Assembly: GCA_021234155.1 (NCBI GenBank)
Contig: JAJEKV010000025.1
Coordinates: forward strand, 19,087,558-19,151,557
Length of the DNA stretch: 64,000 nucleotides
Reading direction: 5' to 3'
DNA from: Isoetes taiwanensis
Lineage: Eukaryota; Streptophyta; Lycopodiopsida; Isoetales; Isoetaceae
The position numbers were made by a program, and so were the translations under genes. Of the stretch, positions 23,117 to 34,205 are shown in pieces (the first letter of the stretch is position 1; every line of letters begins with the position of its first letter). The notes below the pieces were generated by a model. The model searched no databases. It saw only the letters and a list, made by a program, of their open reading frames with translations, and was not told the origin of the DNA.

Positions 23117-24536
23117 CTGATATAACATGCACAAAAATGATCAGAATTGTGCCTAGATTTCCCAGGAACTGCTGAAACCACGTATCCTTAAATATGGCGA
23201 ATATGAACAGAGAGAGATGATATAGTGGTTGTAGTGAATCTGTTTAATATTCATTTAAAAAGATGTGTAAACCATGCACGGCTTCCAGTTTATTGGTAAT
23301 GGTTAAGATAACATACAACATGCTTTCTTCATGGAACAACAATTGAACTTGCCTTGCCATTGGGTTGCAAGGGGAGCCTTGCTTGTACAGTTGGACTCTT
23401 ATTTTAGAAATTAGGACAATCAAATCTCTAAGCCTTAAATGTCTTTCTGTAGGAAATCTATTCTTTGTAGCTAACCAACTTTAATATTTTTTTCGTAGAT
23501 ATCTCTCAAGTGGCATCGATCTGTTGCAGAATATTTAACAAGACATACTGAAAGCAAAAGCCAAGATTACATGGCAGAAGGTATGTTTTACTTTTCACTA
23601 GTAAGGTGTTGTGTCTCCTTCTTGGTCATTTCAGCCTATTTGAACAGGCTTATGGTTTGTTGCCTTGCCAAAACGTGTCTTCAAGTTTAAAATTTCAGTT
23701 GTTATCGAAGCTTGTATCTGAGCTTCAGCATTCTCTTACGTCTGTGGCGGTGTTTAAACATTGTAGGACTTTTGCCTTGCTAGGTCTCAATGTGATGATG
23801 AGCATTTGCAAATACTTGCCTTGCCATTGGGTTTTTAATTGTTGTTGCAAGGGTTGCAGCACACATTATTTGCAGAGCCTTGCTTGTACAGTTGGACTCT
23901 TATTTTAGAAATTAGGACAATCAAATCTCTAAGCCTTAAATGTCTTTCTGCTACCTCTATTTTGATATGTGCCATGTGGATTTTTAGGCAGAGCTTCACA
24001 CTTTGTTGTCTTGCAAGGCTAGAGACTATTAAATCCTTTTTGCATGCAACCAGCAATAATTGCTGACCAAGAGAAACATCAGCATTGCATCTACAAGTTT
24101 AAAAAGTGGTATAGCAGGACCACCATGTAGATTTGTTACAAAAGATTGGTTGCTCATAAGTACGGGTATGCTCAAGAAAATTTGATTCTGCTTGCAAAAT
24201 GCCTTCAAAAGATCTCTTTGTTTACCACAAAATCGCCTGCAGTCAGCCAGCTTGAAAAGAGGAAGCCCTTTTATGTTGAAATATAAGCATTGCCCGAGCC
24301 ATGCAGTAGCAAAAATCGGAAATCAAACTTGACCTGCCTGTGGTGATACCCTTCCCTCTGAATCCAGCTGTTCAGGATCAACAGATGTAAGCTGAAAGAT
24401 GGAGCATTGTGTAGCTGCAGGAACTTGATTTTTAAATGGCCATAATTCGCTGCAACCTTCACACGTGCTTGCCCGGCAACACAAGCTAGAATGCAATTAT
24501 AGATGTGCTGAGTGAGGAAGCAGAAGAAGAACCTGT

Positions 24537-24740
24537 ATGGCTTTGGAAATGGATGTGAACAGGCTAGAGCAAGGAAGACAAGTGAGTTGTTATGTTTATG
24601 CTAATCTATTGATGCAGTGCAGCAAATTAAATCCTTTGTTTTTAGGCAAAAGAATTCTTGCCCACTGGAATAGAGTTGGTGATAGAGTTGGTGCTATGGA
24701 CAACACATGTTTGAAATCAATTTGGATTTCATTATGGTAA
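24537..24740 (+). pseudogene. PPR protein fragment, array unit 3
   Basis: This is the same fragment as unit 1 (YANLLMQCSKLNPLFLGKRI, then LAHWNRVG). The frame runs on to a TGG TAA at 24740 without another PPR motif. Confidence 0.5.
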
Positions 24741-24799
24741 TGTCATCATTTATTATTAGTGCTAACACTTGAGCTAAATATAAAATGCAATAGTCATAC

Positions 24800-25065
24800 C
24801 TGCATTTGTGAAATCGTGGGTGCAAAATTAGTTAACCAAAAGCTTGCTTGATTCAAATACCCCAGTATGCAATCCCTGACTAAAAACAGGAAATTGCCAT
24901 TAGCAAACAAAAAGGAGATAAAAGAAGGATAAACGTGACAACCGAATACCTTGCAAATTGACCAAGAATGGCAGGAACTGAAACTCGGTACAGACCTCTT
25001 ATTCCAATACTTGGTAGATTTGATATGAGTTATAGGAAAGACAACGTTGAAGCTTGTACCCTTGT
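24800..25065 (-). pseudogene. Carrier exon pair copy 5
   Basis: Exon A is 25065-24950 with a TAA in the same place as copies 1 and 4. Exon B is 24879-24800 with a good donor. Confidence 0.65.
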
Positions 25066-26122
25066 CTGATATAACATGCACAAAAATGGTCAGAATTGTG
25101 CCTAGATTTCCCAGAAACTGCTGAAACCACGTATCCTTAAATATGGCGAATATGAACAGAGAGAGATGATATAGTGCTTGTAGTGAATCTGTTTAATATT
25201 CATTTAAAAAGGTGTGTAAACCATGCACGGCTTCCAGTTTATTGGTAATGGTTAAGATCACATACAACATGCTTTCTTCATGGAACAACAATTGAGCTTT
25301 GATTCTTTTGCTTGTATCTCTATCCAATACTTCTATCTCGTGTAAAACTTCTATCTCGTGTAAAACATCTCTATCCAATCATTCAAAGTTGTAAAAGACA
25401 ATTCCTTCAATGCTCAAATATGTAACTTTACTTGCCATTATGCCACTCCTTTGCATGTCAAGGAAATGCTCTAAGAGCAAGTATGCCTTTATCATGTTGT
25501 ACAAACTGCCTCAGTATTATGAAATCCCTCTTTCAGCCTCTGAACCACCGATACTCCATCCTCATTTGAACCCTACAGTGTGCACTTGTAGCTTTTCATG
25601 TTACAAGCTTTCTTGACTGAGAAGTACTCTAATGATACATGAAAATGTCAAACCAAGAATGAGGGGCAATGTTCAATGATGGGCCATGTTGGAATTTGGT
25701 TTAGCATTATGTGCTACAAACCAAGATAACCTAGAAATCTTCAGAAATAGGATTTTAAGGATCAAAAGGACGAGCAATTAATTGGCTCATGGGCAAAACA
25801 AAAAGTCGACGCTCATTCCGTGATTCTATTTTCGTTGAAAGACTTGAAAATCTAAATCGGCCTTCACTACCGCTAAAAAAGTTCAAGGTAGCATATTCCT
25901 AAACTCAAACATGGTATTTCAATCTCGATCTATTTATCCTTGCACACACAATCTTCTCCATGCATCGAGAAAAAGGCTAATAGAGTTGGGCCATCCTCGA
26001 TAGAGTTGGTGCTATGGACAACACATGTTTGAAATCAATTTGGATTTCATTATGGTAATGTCATCGCCATTTGCGCTATTAGTGCTAACACTTGAGCTAA
26101 ATATAAAATGCAATAGTCATAG

Positions 26123-26388
26123 CTGCATTTGTGAAATCGTGGATGCAAAATTAGTTAACAAAAGCTTGCTTGATTCAAATACCCCAAAGACGCAATCCGT
26201 GACTAAAAACAGAAAAATTGCCATTAGCAAACAAAAGGAGATAAAAGAAGGATAAACGTGACAACCGAATACCTTGCAAATTGACCAAGAATGGCAGGAA
26301 CTGAACCTCGGTACAAACCTCTTATTCCAATACTTGGTAGATTTGATATGAGTTCTGGGAAAGACAACGTTGAAGCTTGTACCCTTGT
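26123..26388 (-). pseudogene. Carrier exon pair copy 6
   Basis: Exon A (26388-26273) keeps GAA after TLSFP and reads through GIRGLYRGSVPAILGQFA. Exon B (26202-26123) has SHGLRTG-like sequence. Its donor is CAG|CT, so the GT is lost. Confidence 0.65.
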
Positions 26389-26650
26389 CTGATATAACAT
26401 GCACAAAAATGAGCAGAATTGTGCCTAGATTTCCCAGGAACTGCTGAAACCACGTATCCTTAAATATGGCGAATATGAACAGAGAGAGATGATATAGTGC
26501 TTGTAGTGAATCTGTTTAATATTCATTTAAAAAGGTGTGTAAACCATGCACGGCTTCCAGTTTATTGGTAATGGTTAAGATAACATACAACATGCTTTCT
26601 TCATGGAACATCAATTGAGCTTTGATTCTTTTGCTTGTATCTCTATCCAT

Positions 26651-27662
26651 TGAATTTTGGAGCAGCAAGTAAACAATTGAATCTCTCCAAATAACTTCCA
26701 ATCCGAAAAAAACAATGAAACATGTGATATACTTGGAATTAAAGTCTTAATCTCTTAGCAGCAGATCTTATATTATAACAGCAGAAATAGCAATACAGCA
26801 GAGAAATAAAGCCAAGGTTTCTCTGGTGGCATAAGAAAGGGACAAGGGGAGTTTTCTTGCAGCATATCCACAATATGACATCCATGAGACCAATGTTCTG
26901 ATTCATGGGGAACATAATGAATGGAAAGCATTGCTTTTTTAATCGCTTACACTGGGAATTGAAATCTGCAAGGAATGTATTACCGAGCTGTTCTAAGCAT
27001 ATTTTGATTTGGCCTCCCAATAAGACTCTTGTCAGAATTTTGTCTCTTCTAACATATCCTAGTTATTGCAAACTAGCTCTGTTTCATAATGTTTTTTCTC
27101 ATTCTTGCATGCTAGAGCTCAAAAGCAATTCTTGAAGACCATTTAAATATTACGCACGCTCCAAATAATCTCCATTTGAGCAACTAGCCAAGCCCAATTG
27201 TTAAGTATTGTTATGCATAAGAAATGCATGGGACTTGGCAGAATATACATGATAAATTCTTTAAGCAGGCTACAATGTTCTTCATTTAAGCAGGACCATT
27301 TAAGGCAAAAAGGTAGGGATTTTGCATCAAATGCCAAGCTCATTGAAAAATTAGAAATAATTACAGAAATGAACACGGAGATACCAACATTTATTGGATG
27401 CTAATACTACCAACAACAATAAAAATCTAACAAATTTCGTCATGTCAAATTCTTTGCGTTCAATTCAAATTGTAGTTTGCCAAATGTGCATGAATTCTTT
27501 CACATACTAAATTCATATGGTATATCAATCGACATAACAAAGCAAAACGTGGACTTCATATATTGAGGTGTGTACTATATATTTCTATTTTAATTAGTAG
27601 TTGATGGAGATAGACCTATAATAAGGGGTAGATAATGCAAGGAACATACCTACAAAATAAAC
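26651..27662. other. Anonymous sequence between array and Helitron
   Basis: This is unique AT-rich sequence after the array's homology ends. It should contain the Helitron 5' end and promoter, but I could not identify a convincing TC terminus. Confidence 0.4.
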
Positions 27663-30600
27663 ATGAGTGATCGTTTAAGACGAAGACGCCAAGAATCTAG
27701 GGAACGAACATCCAGATTTAGGAAAATGATCTTGAAACCATCTGCTGGATCTTAGTTGGAAATACATCATTATTACAACCAATGGATTGAGCTTACAAAT
27801 CAAACTGTAAAAAACCAAAGTGTTTATGCAGTTTGTGGCCGTTGCGAGTTCTATGACGAACAAAGGAGTTGGTCATTTTCCAACAGGTGGGATGGTGAAG
27901 AGATACCACCCTATAGTTTAACAAATCCATTTCTGTACCAATTCATTAGCACCGAATCATCAAACAACCCCTTAATATGTCGCAAATGTTACATTAGTCA
28001 AACAGAAGTGTGCCAAACGACTTCCCTTTCACCATCTTACATAAGAGATGTACTATTGGCACCAGTGTTTTACACACAAATGATGTCACTAGTCGATGTA
28101 TCAGTCAATGTTACCAATCGTATGAATTGTATTGCCACTGAACACCTCAACGAAGAAGCTTGTTGGACAATCCATTAGTCAGCTTGTCTGAGATAGATAA
28201 TGAAGAAATAGAGAACACCAATCATACAAGGATCAAAAACATTTTAGGATATTTGCTTATACACAATAAGTTCGCAAAGAAGTTCCAAACATTATACGAA
28301 AGGCCTAACCCTCGAAGTGGAATTTGTATACTATCAAGAAATGCCATAAATACGATTCTAGATTCCTATATGTCAAAAGCAGCATACTCGACAATGGAAG
28401 AAGCAAACATGCATGGGTTCTCTGTGCTCGAAGACATCACACCTTTTGGACTAGCTAACACATTTTCAGCAGAGCGAATATCACAAAGGGAACAAGAAAC
28501 CTCATTAGAAAATGCAAGATACATGACGTTGAGTGGAATTGCACTTGGTACTGACACAAATGCATCACCTTTGACCCTAGAATCTTGTCTCTTTCCATTC
28601 TTGTTCCCTCATGGTAATGGACATCTCAGCAAAAAGAGCGACATTTATGAATATCTAAAGAAACGCATTAGTTGCATGTTCTCTCTTCATACATTGTACA
28701 AGCCTTACCTCATGCTCATGTACCAGATACGACAAGCCAACCTTATCGCAACCTCCCTAAAAAAATGCTACCTTGAAAAGGACATTGCTGATTATCAGAG
28801 AACACATCCGTCGTCCACAGAAGAAGAGGCCATACGACACATTATCAAATTTATTGTCCCAAAGACCATACCTAATAGTCCATCATGGCATAGGAGACAT
28901 CTAAAGGACTTACTAGCCATGGTAGCAAAATGGGGAATACCATCCTTCTTCTTAACTCTAACAAAATTGATGAAGTAAGCAAACACAAGATGGCGTGGAG
29001 ATCATTGACATAGAAAGCATTGTCAAAACCATAGATGATGGACTATGTTGGAAAGATTGCCCAGTCGAATGTGCAGTTCTATTCCACACCAGATTACAAA
29101 CATTCATGAGAAAGTACATATTATGTGGAAATGGCATTCTGGGTAATGTAGAACACTATGTTATCAGATATGAGATACAAAATAGACACTCTTTACTTTA
29201 CATGCTCATATCATTTTATGGGTATCAACTAACCAAATAGAAGCAATCACAAATGAAATAGATGCATATATACCAGCAGAGTCAGAAGACCCAACCATCC
29301 AGAAGCTATGAGAACTTGTTAAACAAAAGCAAATACATACATGCAGACCAAGTTGCTACAAGCATTCAAGAATAACGCAATGCAAGTATGGATTCCCTTA
29401 TAGTCCACACAATGCACTCAATGCTACTCTTGATGAAGAGCCCCAAAGGTGGGTATACCATAGACCAAGTCCTGAACACGAACGAGTGGTACCCTACCAT
29501 TCCACAATCCTTCTACTATGGGGAGCCCACATGAATTTACAAAGGATCACAAATGGAAGCTGGTCATTCTACCTACTAAAATACGTGGTGAAGTGTGAGC
29601 CCTATGGAAATTAAACCTACATGGAGATGACATAAAAAAACTGGGCATAGAGGGTTTGGATACAACAAAATTAAAAATCCTATCAGCAATGATCCTTTCC
29701 AAACCCATATCTGCAACCGAAGCAGCCTTAACATGCTTACAAATCCCCTTTATCCACAGATCAGAGTCTGTCACATACATAGACACCTCACCTCCAACAT
29801 CTCGCATAAAAGTAATTGCAAGAGGTTCAATTTCAAACCTACACGCCGTGGATTATTACTGTGCTAGACCAACAACCATGCATGCGTTGACCTTCAAAGA
29901 GTTCTGGTCATCATTTGAAGTCACAAAGAAACACAACACTAACAACTCTGTTGGAACAGATAGTTACGACAATACTATCATACGAACTAATCGTGTTATC
30001 AGATTAACTGATTACCATCCATTATACCATTGCGAAGAATTCTTCTACAACATCCTCCTACAAGAAATTCCATTTACACAGGAGAGCGACCTCCTGTCTC
30101 CTAATAATACATCAATGTCATACTTCCATGAGTGTCAACTACGAGGTTTGATAGAAAGTGAAGAAGATATCCTAAAATACATTGGCAACTATACTGATTA
30201 CCACCTTCTAGAGCATGAAGACCAATCCCAGGTGTTAAATCCAATGATTCAGAAATTACACCCAGTTTATGAGTTCACCATAGACACACCAAATGCTGAT
30301 GCAGAACTAGCTCAAGAAGAAACATTGATTTCAACCAGCACCATTGAAGTACCCCAAGGAACCTTAAAGCCAGACCAAGAAATAATATTCTCTGCACTAT
30401 CAGATTGCCCAAAAGGAATGTATATTATTTCTGGAACCCCAGGAAGTGGAAAAACTTTCTTAATCAAGCACTTACTCAAACATTACGAAGAAGTAGGAAA
30501 GCTATATCTAGCAACAGCAACTACAGGCATTGCAGCTTGTAGGATACGTACAGGTGCGACAACAGTTCACCATCAATTTGCATTACCTGTAAGAAGTCAA

Positions 30601-31665
30601 TGGCCACAAACAATTTCAAAAACAGATATCAGGTATCAACAACTCAAGATGTTTGACGTGCTAATAATTGATGAGATGTCAATGCTCACCGCTTTGTCAT
30701 TGCACATGATACTAAGACAAATCTCCGAGGTAACTACATGCTCTATTGGCCAACTCCTTCAAAAGAAATGTCTACTGCTATTTGGAGACCATGCCCAATT
30801 GCCCCCAATATGCCACCATAGAAGACAACAAACTGAAGTATGCCACATATGTCCCTTGTCATCATTCATCCACTACCAACAAGCACAAAAATACCACTTG
30901 CAGCACTCCATTCGACACTCATCAGACAAGGACTATGCTACATTCCTTGACATCATACGAGTAAGGGAGCCAACAAATGAAGAGCTAATCCATTCCTTGA
31001 AATCATACGAGTAAGGGAGCCAACAAATGAAGAGCTAATCCATGTTTTGAAACGAAAAATAATCGATCAGCAAAATGCATTAGATTTCATAGACCAAAAT
31101 ACAACGACGTTATGCACCCACAATGAAGATGTGTACTTCTACAACAAGTACACCATTGACAAAAATTTTCGGCAGCATCAACTTATTGAAATAGTTGTGG
31201 ATACAAATGTCGATGATGAAGCAGAGTTGGATGCATGGCTATCAGAAAGAAGCTTCCATGAAATACCCCATGTAGCAGTAGGATCCAAGATTATCCTAAC
31301 GACAAACATTGATGTATCCTCCTCAATTGCCAATGGCACCACAGGAATAGTTTCTTACATAGACATTGGTACAAACAACAAAGTGAGATCCATCATATGC
31401 AATATCAACGATACATCCGCGGTACATTGAAGTAATTTATCAAAAATTCAATACAAGTACCATAATGGAAAAAGGTTTTACAAAAAACATTCCCTATCGC
31501 CTAGCCTATGCAATGATCAGCCATAAGTCCCAAAGGTACAATCAATAACAAGGCCCTCATTGTTGTCCGAAAAGCATTCTCACCAGGCCTACTATATGTT
31601 ATGTTTTCAAGGGTCAAATCAAAAGATCAATTGCGCATTGTAAGTACAAACTTCCAACCCCAATA
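27663..31665 (+). pseudogene. Helitron Rep-helicase (RepHel), decayed
   Basis: RepHel nicks and joins single strands by an HUH/Y2 Rep domain and unwinds DNA by a PIF1-type helicase. An ATG at 27663 starts a basic N-terminus with one TAG at 27753. It is followed by a zinc-like region (CGRC ... CRKC). The Rep part includes ESCLFPFLFPHGNG, SWHRRHLKDLLAM, GIPSFFLTL and CPVECAVLFHTRLQTF, then YVIRYEIQNRHS. The expected His-x-His that should follow is degraded (LLYMLI). A later frame has HTCRPSCY, QCKYGFP and WSFYLLKYVVK, which keeps both tyrosines of the YxxKYxxK motif. The helicase (from 29656) has GTPGSGKT (Walker A), DVLIIDEMSM (Walker B), FGDHAQLPP, RLAYAMISHKSQ and LLYVMFSRV. There are frame changes near 28165, 28980, 29230, 29615, 31005, 31425 and 31535, with a TGA near 29310. 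It is clearly inactive as written. Confidence 0.93.
30960..31050 (+). repeat. 50-bp tandem duplication inside the helicase
   Basis: The stretch atcatacgagtaagggagcc with the following caacaaatgaagagctaatc occurs at 30953 and again at 31003, a 50-bp period. Since 50 is not a multiple of three, the second copy shifts the frame and brings a TAA (SYE-stop). Without one copy the frame reads on from IIRVREPTNEELIH. Confidence 0.9.
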
Positions 31666-31967
31666 AGAGCCTCTCATGGGACCTAAAAAGGTAAAACATC
31701 ACAAGGCTAAAATAATTACCTAACAAAAAATTGATTTGATAAGAAAAAAGAGACAAATTGTTAAAAATCACTTAAATTTTGATCAATGCCACTTAAAATC
31801 CAACAACCAAATGGCAAAAGATAAAACTACCAAGACAAAAATACAAATAATCAAGTGCCTAAGAAAAAGACCAGCCACAAGCATGGTACAACTCCAAGAA
31901 TATAAGCCAAACTAAAATAATGCACCATAGCAAATAAAGGTAATAATTATCTTATACCATCTTGCAG

Positions 31968-32718
31968 TTTTATAAATCATTTCTAGAAGAGATCAAGGAA
32001 CAGCAGGATGCTAAGAAAGCAAAAGATTCAACAAATTCCTCCACAATTACATTATCCAAACAAACAATGCGATTAGAAACCTATGCGAAAAGGAACCCAT
32101 GGAATACATCAAGGGGTTCGGCTCAATTAATGATATAGAGGAGTTTACAAAAGCAGCAAAAGAAGAAAAAGAAACATTTCAAATGGAATACAATGATGCA
32201 CCTGCTGAAGGTAACTTAGTCTATTATGCAACATTAGAAGTGACTCTTAATAGAACTTAATTCTTATTCTTCTTCTCACCAATCAAATAGGGATCTTAAA
32301 ATACATCCTCAAAAAGGCAAATGTTGAAGCAAACTATGATGCCTTAACAAAGAAACAAACTGCTAGAGGATGTGTCTGGGGGCATCTCTCCATACCAAGC
32401 ATCAATACTACATGTCGGATACAACCTAACAGTACAAGAATGCCTATCTGAACAAACGCTCAGCGCAAAGCATCATGGAAAACTTAATGAAGGCATACAA
32501 AAATAATCACAAGGACAACAACCCAATGACAACGGAAAAACTAACATACATAGTAGACGAACGGCTAGCTTTAGAACTATTTGGCAATCTTGACTTCTTC
32601 CCCGATCCCGAACCGACAGGTAAAGCCAAGTCTTAATAAAGTAAAACATAAATCACTACACCAATATATATTTATATATATTACTAAGATCCCCATATTT
32701 TTTCATGTAGGTCTCTAA
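31968..32718 (+). pseudogene. Putative spliced C-terminal extension of the Helitron protein
   Basis: Directly after the last helicase motif the sequence reads CGCATT|GTAAGT, a strong donor. The next good acceptor is cttgcag| at 31967. Splicing would join LRI to FYKSFLEEIKEQQDAKK in frame. After one frame change the exon reads EKEPMEYIKGFGSINDIEEF and ends APAE-G at a donor at 32210. The next exon (32291-32619) continues GILKYILKKANVEANYDALT. A frame change follows, then MTTEKLTYIVDERLALELFG and DFFPDPEPTG. A last small exon after tttcatgtag| gives a stop at 32718. The product is acidic and helical, of unknown function. I cannot show that it is one transcript. It could also be a separate accessory ORF. 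Confidence 0.45.
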
Positions 32719-32791
32719 GAGTCGAGCTGAAAAAATCACATCTTGAACAGTTATCTGTTTGTCAATTTTATAATCGACCATATTGTTTCTA

Positions 32792-32928
32792 TTATTCTCT
32801 GCTTTTCTATGTTATGTATGTGGTGGGTAGTGTTGCTCCAGTGGATATCTTCTCCACTGGGTTTTGAGTCCCCCATGTACTCTTTGTATTCTTTTGAGTA
32901 ATAAATGTCCACGTTCATCAAAAAAAAA
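32792..32928 (+). mobile_element. Short retroposon (truncated LINE or SINE) with 12-bp target duplication
   Basis: The perfect direct repeat atattgtttcta flanks the insert (32780-32791 and 32929-32940). The insert ends in a run of A and carries gttttgagtcccccatgtac and ttttgagtaataaatgtcc, which resemble the 3' ends of plant L1-type LINEs. At 137 bp it would be a strongly 5'-truncated copy. It landed in the non-coding gap between the Helitron tail exons and the GIY-YIG ORF. Confidence 0.85.
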
Positions 32929-33024
32929 ATATTGTTTCTAATCTTCATGTGTCATAGTTCCAAATGATATTCTTTAAAAAACAACTAAAACAAAATTCCA
33001 AATGTTCAATTAGGTACAAGCGAA

Positions 33025-33358
33025 ATGGAACAAAAACAAATTACAATATACTCGATAACATGCAGACCAACTATGAAGAAGTATATAGGCCAAACAACAA
33101 ACTTAAAGCAAAGGATTTACCAACACAAAAACAATCCAAACAAAAAAATGGCCCCAGATGTTTGCAAATACAAACCATTCGACTACTACTTCGACATTGA
33201 CATCCTCCATACCACAACCTCGCAAACAGAAACCCATCAAATAGAAAAAAAATCTAATTCAAAAGCATCAAGCCACCCAACATGGCTACAACAACCTCAA
33301 CTCAACCCCTAGCAAGTCCAAGAAATACTGGTTCCTTCTGCGAAACAGAAAAATTTAA
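33025..33358 (+). pseudogene. GIY-YIG nuclease domain protein, one frameshift
   Basis: GIY-YIG domains cut DNA with a Tyr-Arg-Glu active site. From the ATG the frame reads MEQKQITIYSITCRP (the GIY position, here TIY), KKYIGQTTNLKQRIYQHKNN (YIG, then the Arg and the His helix), KYKPFDYYFDIDILH, and THQIEKK with the catalytic Glu. An 8-A run at 33245-33252 shifts the frame. The other frame continues LIQKHQATQHGYNNLN, the expected GYN end of the fold, and stops at 33358. The length of about 107 residues is that of a bare domain. It lies 1.4 kb after the last helicase motif on the same strand. Other known homes of this domain are Penelope-like elements (fused after an RT), but no RT is seen upstream here. 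Confidence 0.8.
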
Positions 33359-33691
33359 TATATTAAAATAACATTGTAATTTGTGCCATCAACAAAATAC
33401 AATTATTTACAACCACAAACTTATCACAAGCCGTTTATGATAACTTCGAGAGCGAGACAAACCTTGCGTACCAAAGCACATACAATAGAAACACACTAAT
33501 TCAAAATCACCAAACCATCTAGCATGGCACTGGGCTCCTGTGAACGAGAAAAAATCTAATATGTTACATAACATTGGAATACAAAGGCAAAACATTATCC
33601 ACAATAACAGTCTAATCACACCAAGCCCAAATAAAAACCTAATGAGTCTTTATCTTGCTAAAAGCCTTATTAAATCCGGGTGTGCCTCTTG
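33359..33691 (+). repeat. Diverged duplication of the GIY-YIG 3' region
   Basis: The segment near 33256-33373 (attcaaaagcatcaagccac ... ctgcgaaacagaaaaattta ... ataacattg) is echoed at 33500-33575 (attcaaaatcaccaaaccat ... ctgtgaacgagaaaaaatct ... ataacattg). The offset is about 210-240 bp and the copies are much diverged. No gene lies between here and the inverted-repeat arm. Confidence 0.5.
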
Positions 33692-34205
33692 CTAGTTTTT
33701 TTTTTTTTATTATTATTATTAATGATGTTTGTTGCTTATATGGATGTGTGCACCTTTGCCTAAGTAAATAATAGAATAGAATAATGACATAGCTTGTTTA
33801 TGGTTCAGTATTGTATAAGCTCATAACAATATCTACCTTTTGGGCTACAATTGACCTTTAACCATAAATTTGGAAATTTCAGATATTGGCATGTTTTAGG
33901 GCTAAAGAATTGTGGCAAACACTTAACAGGAAATACTACACTAAGGGTTCATGTCGGACTCACGGCCAGAGTATGGCTCTGGCCAAGCCAATCCGATCCG
34001 GCATAGCCGAAAAGATGCTTGAAGCCTAGATAGCCTTGTCACTGGAGTAGTAGTGAGAATGGTCTTCTTAGAATTAAGAACCGCTGTTTAGTGAAATCTT
34101 GTGGCCATTGCATATAAGCAAATCAGATGCCTCATGAGCGACACTAAGATCTTTGGCGACCCTATTCTTATGGTATTGCTCCTACTAGTCTGCTAGAATT
34201 GTGAT

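Larger units (their letters stand above)
16471..26650 (+). repeat. Nested tandem array of gene fragments (about 3.24-kb unit)
   Basis: The marker ggaaatctattctttgtagc occurs at 16471, 16967, 20200 and 23452. This gives a 496-bp partial unit and then full units with 3,233- and 3,252-bp starts. Each full unit holds a PPR-like fragment (+) and two copies of a carrier exon pair (-) about 1.33 kb apart. The array therefore grew by an internal duplication followed by amplification of the larger unit. A 130-bp piece (ccattgggttt ... aatgtctttctg) sits both inside the unit and at each junction, which suggests unequal recombination there. The last unit ends near 26650. Confidence 0.92.
27663..33695 (+). 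mobile_element. Helitron (rolling-circle transposon), 5' end not defined
   Basis: The coding part runs from RepHel through its apparent spliced tail to a GIY-YIG ORF, all on the plus strand. CTAG at 33692-33695 followed by T fits a Helitron 3' end (CTRR inserted before T) and lies next to where the inverted-repeat arm starts. No clean hairpin is seen just upstream (only a weak ccgggtgtgcc), so this end is tentative. The GIY-YIG ORF may or may not belong to the element. Confidence 0.6.
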
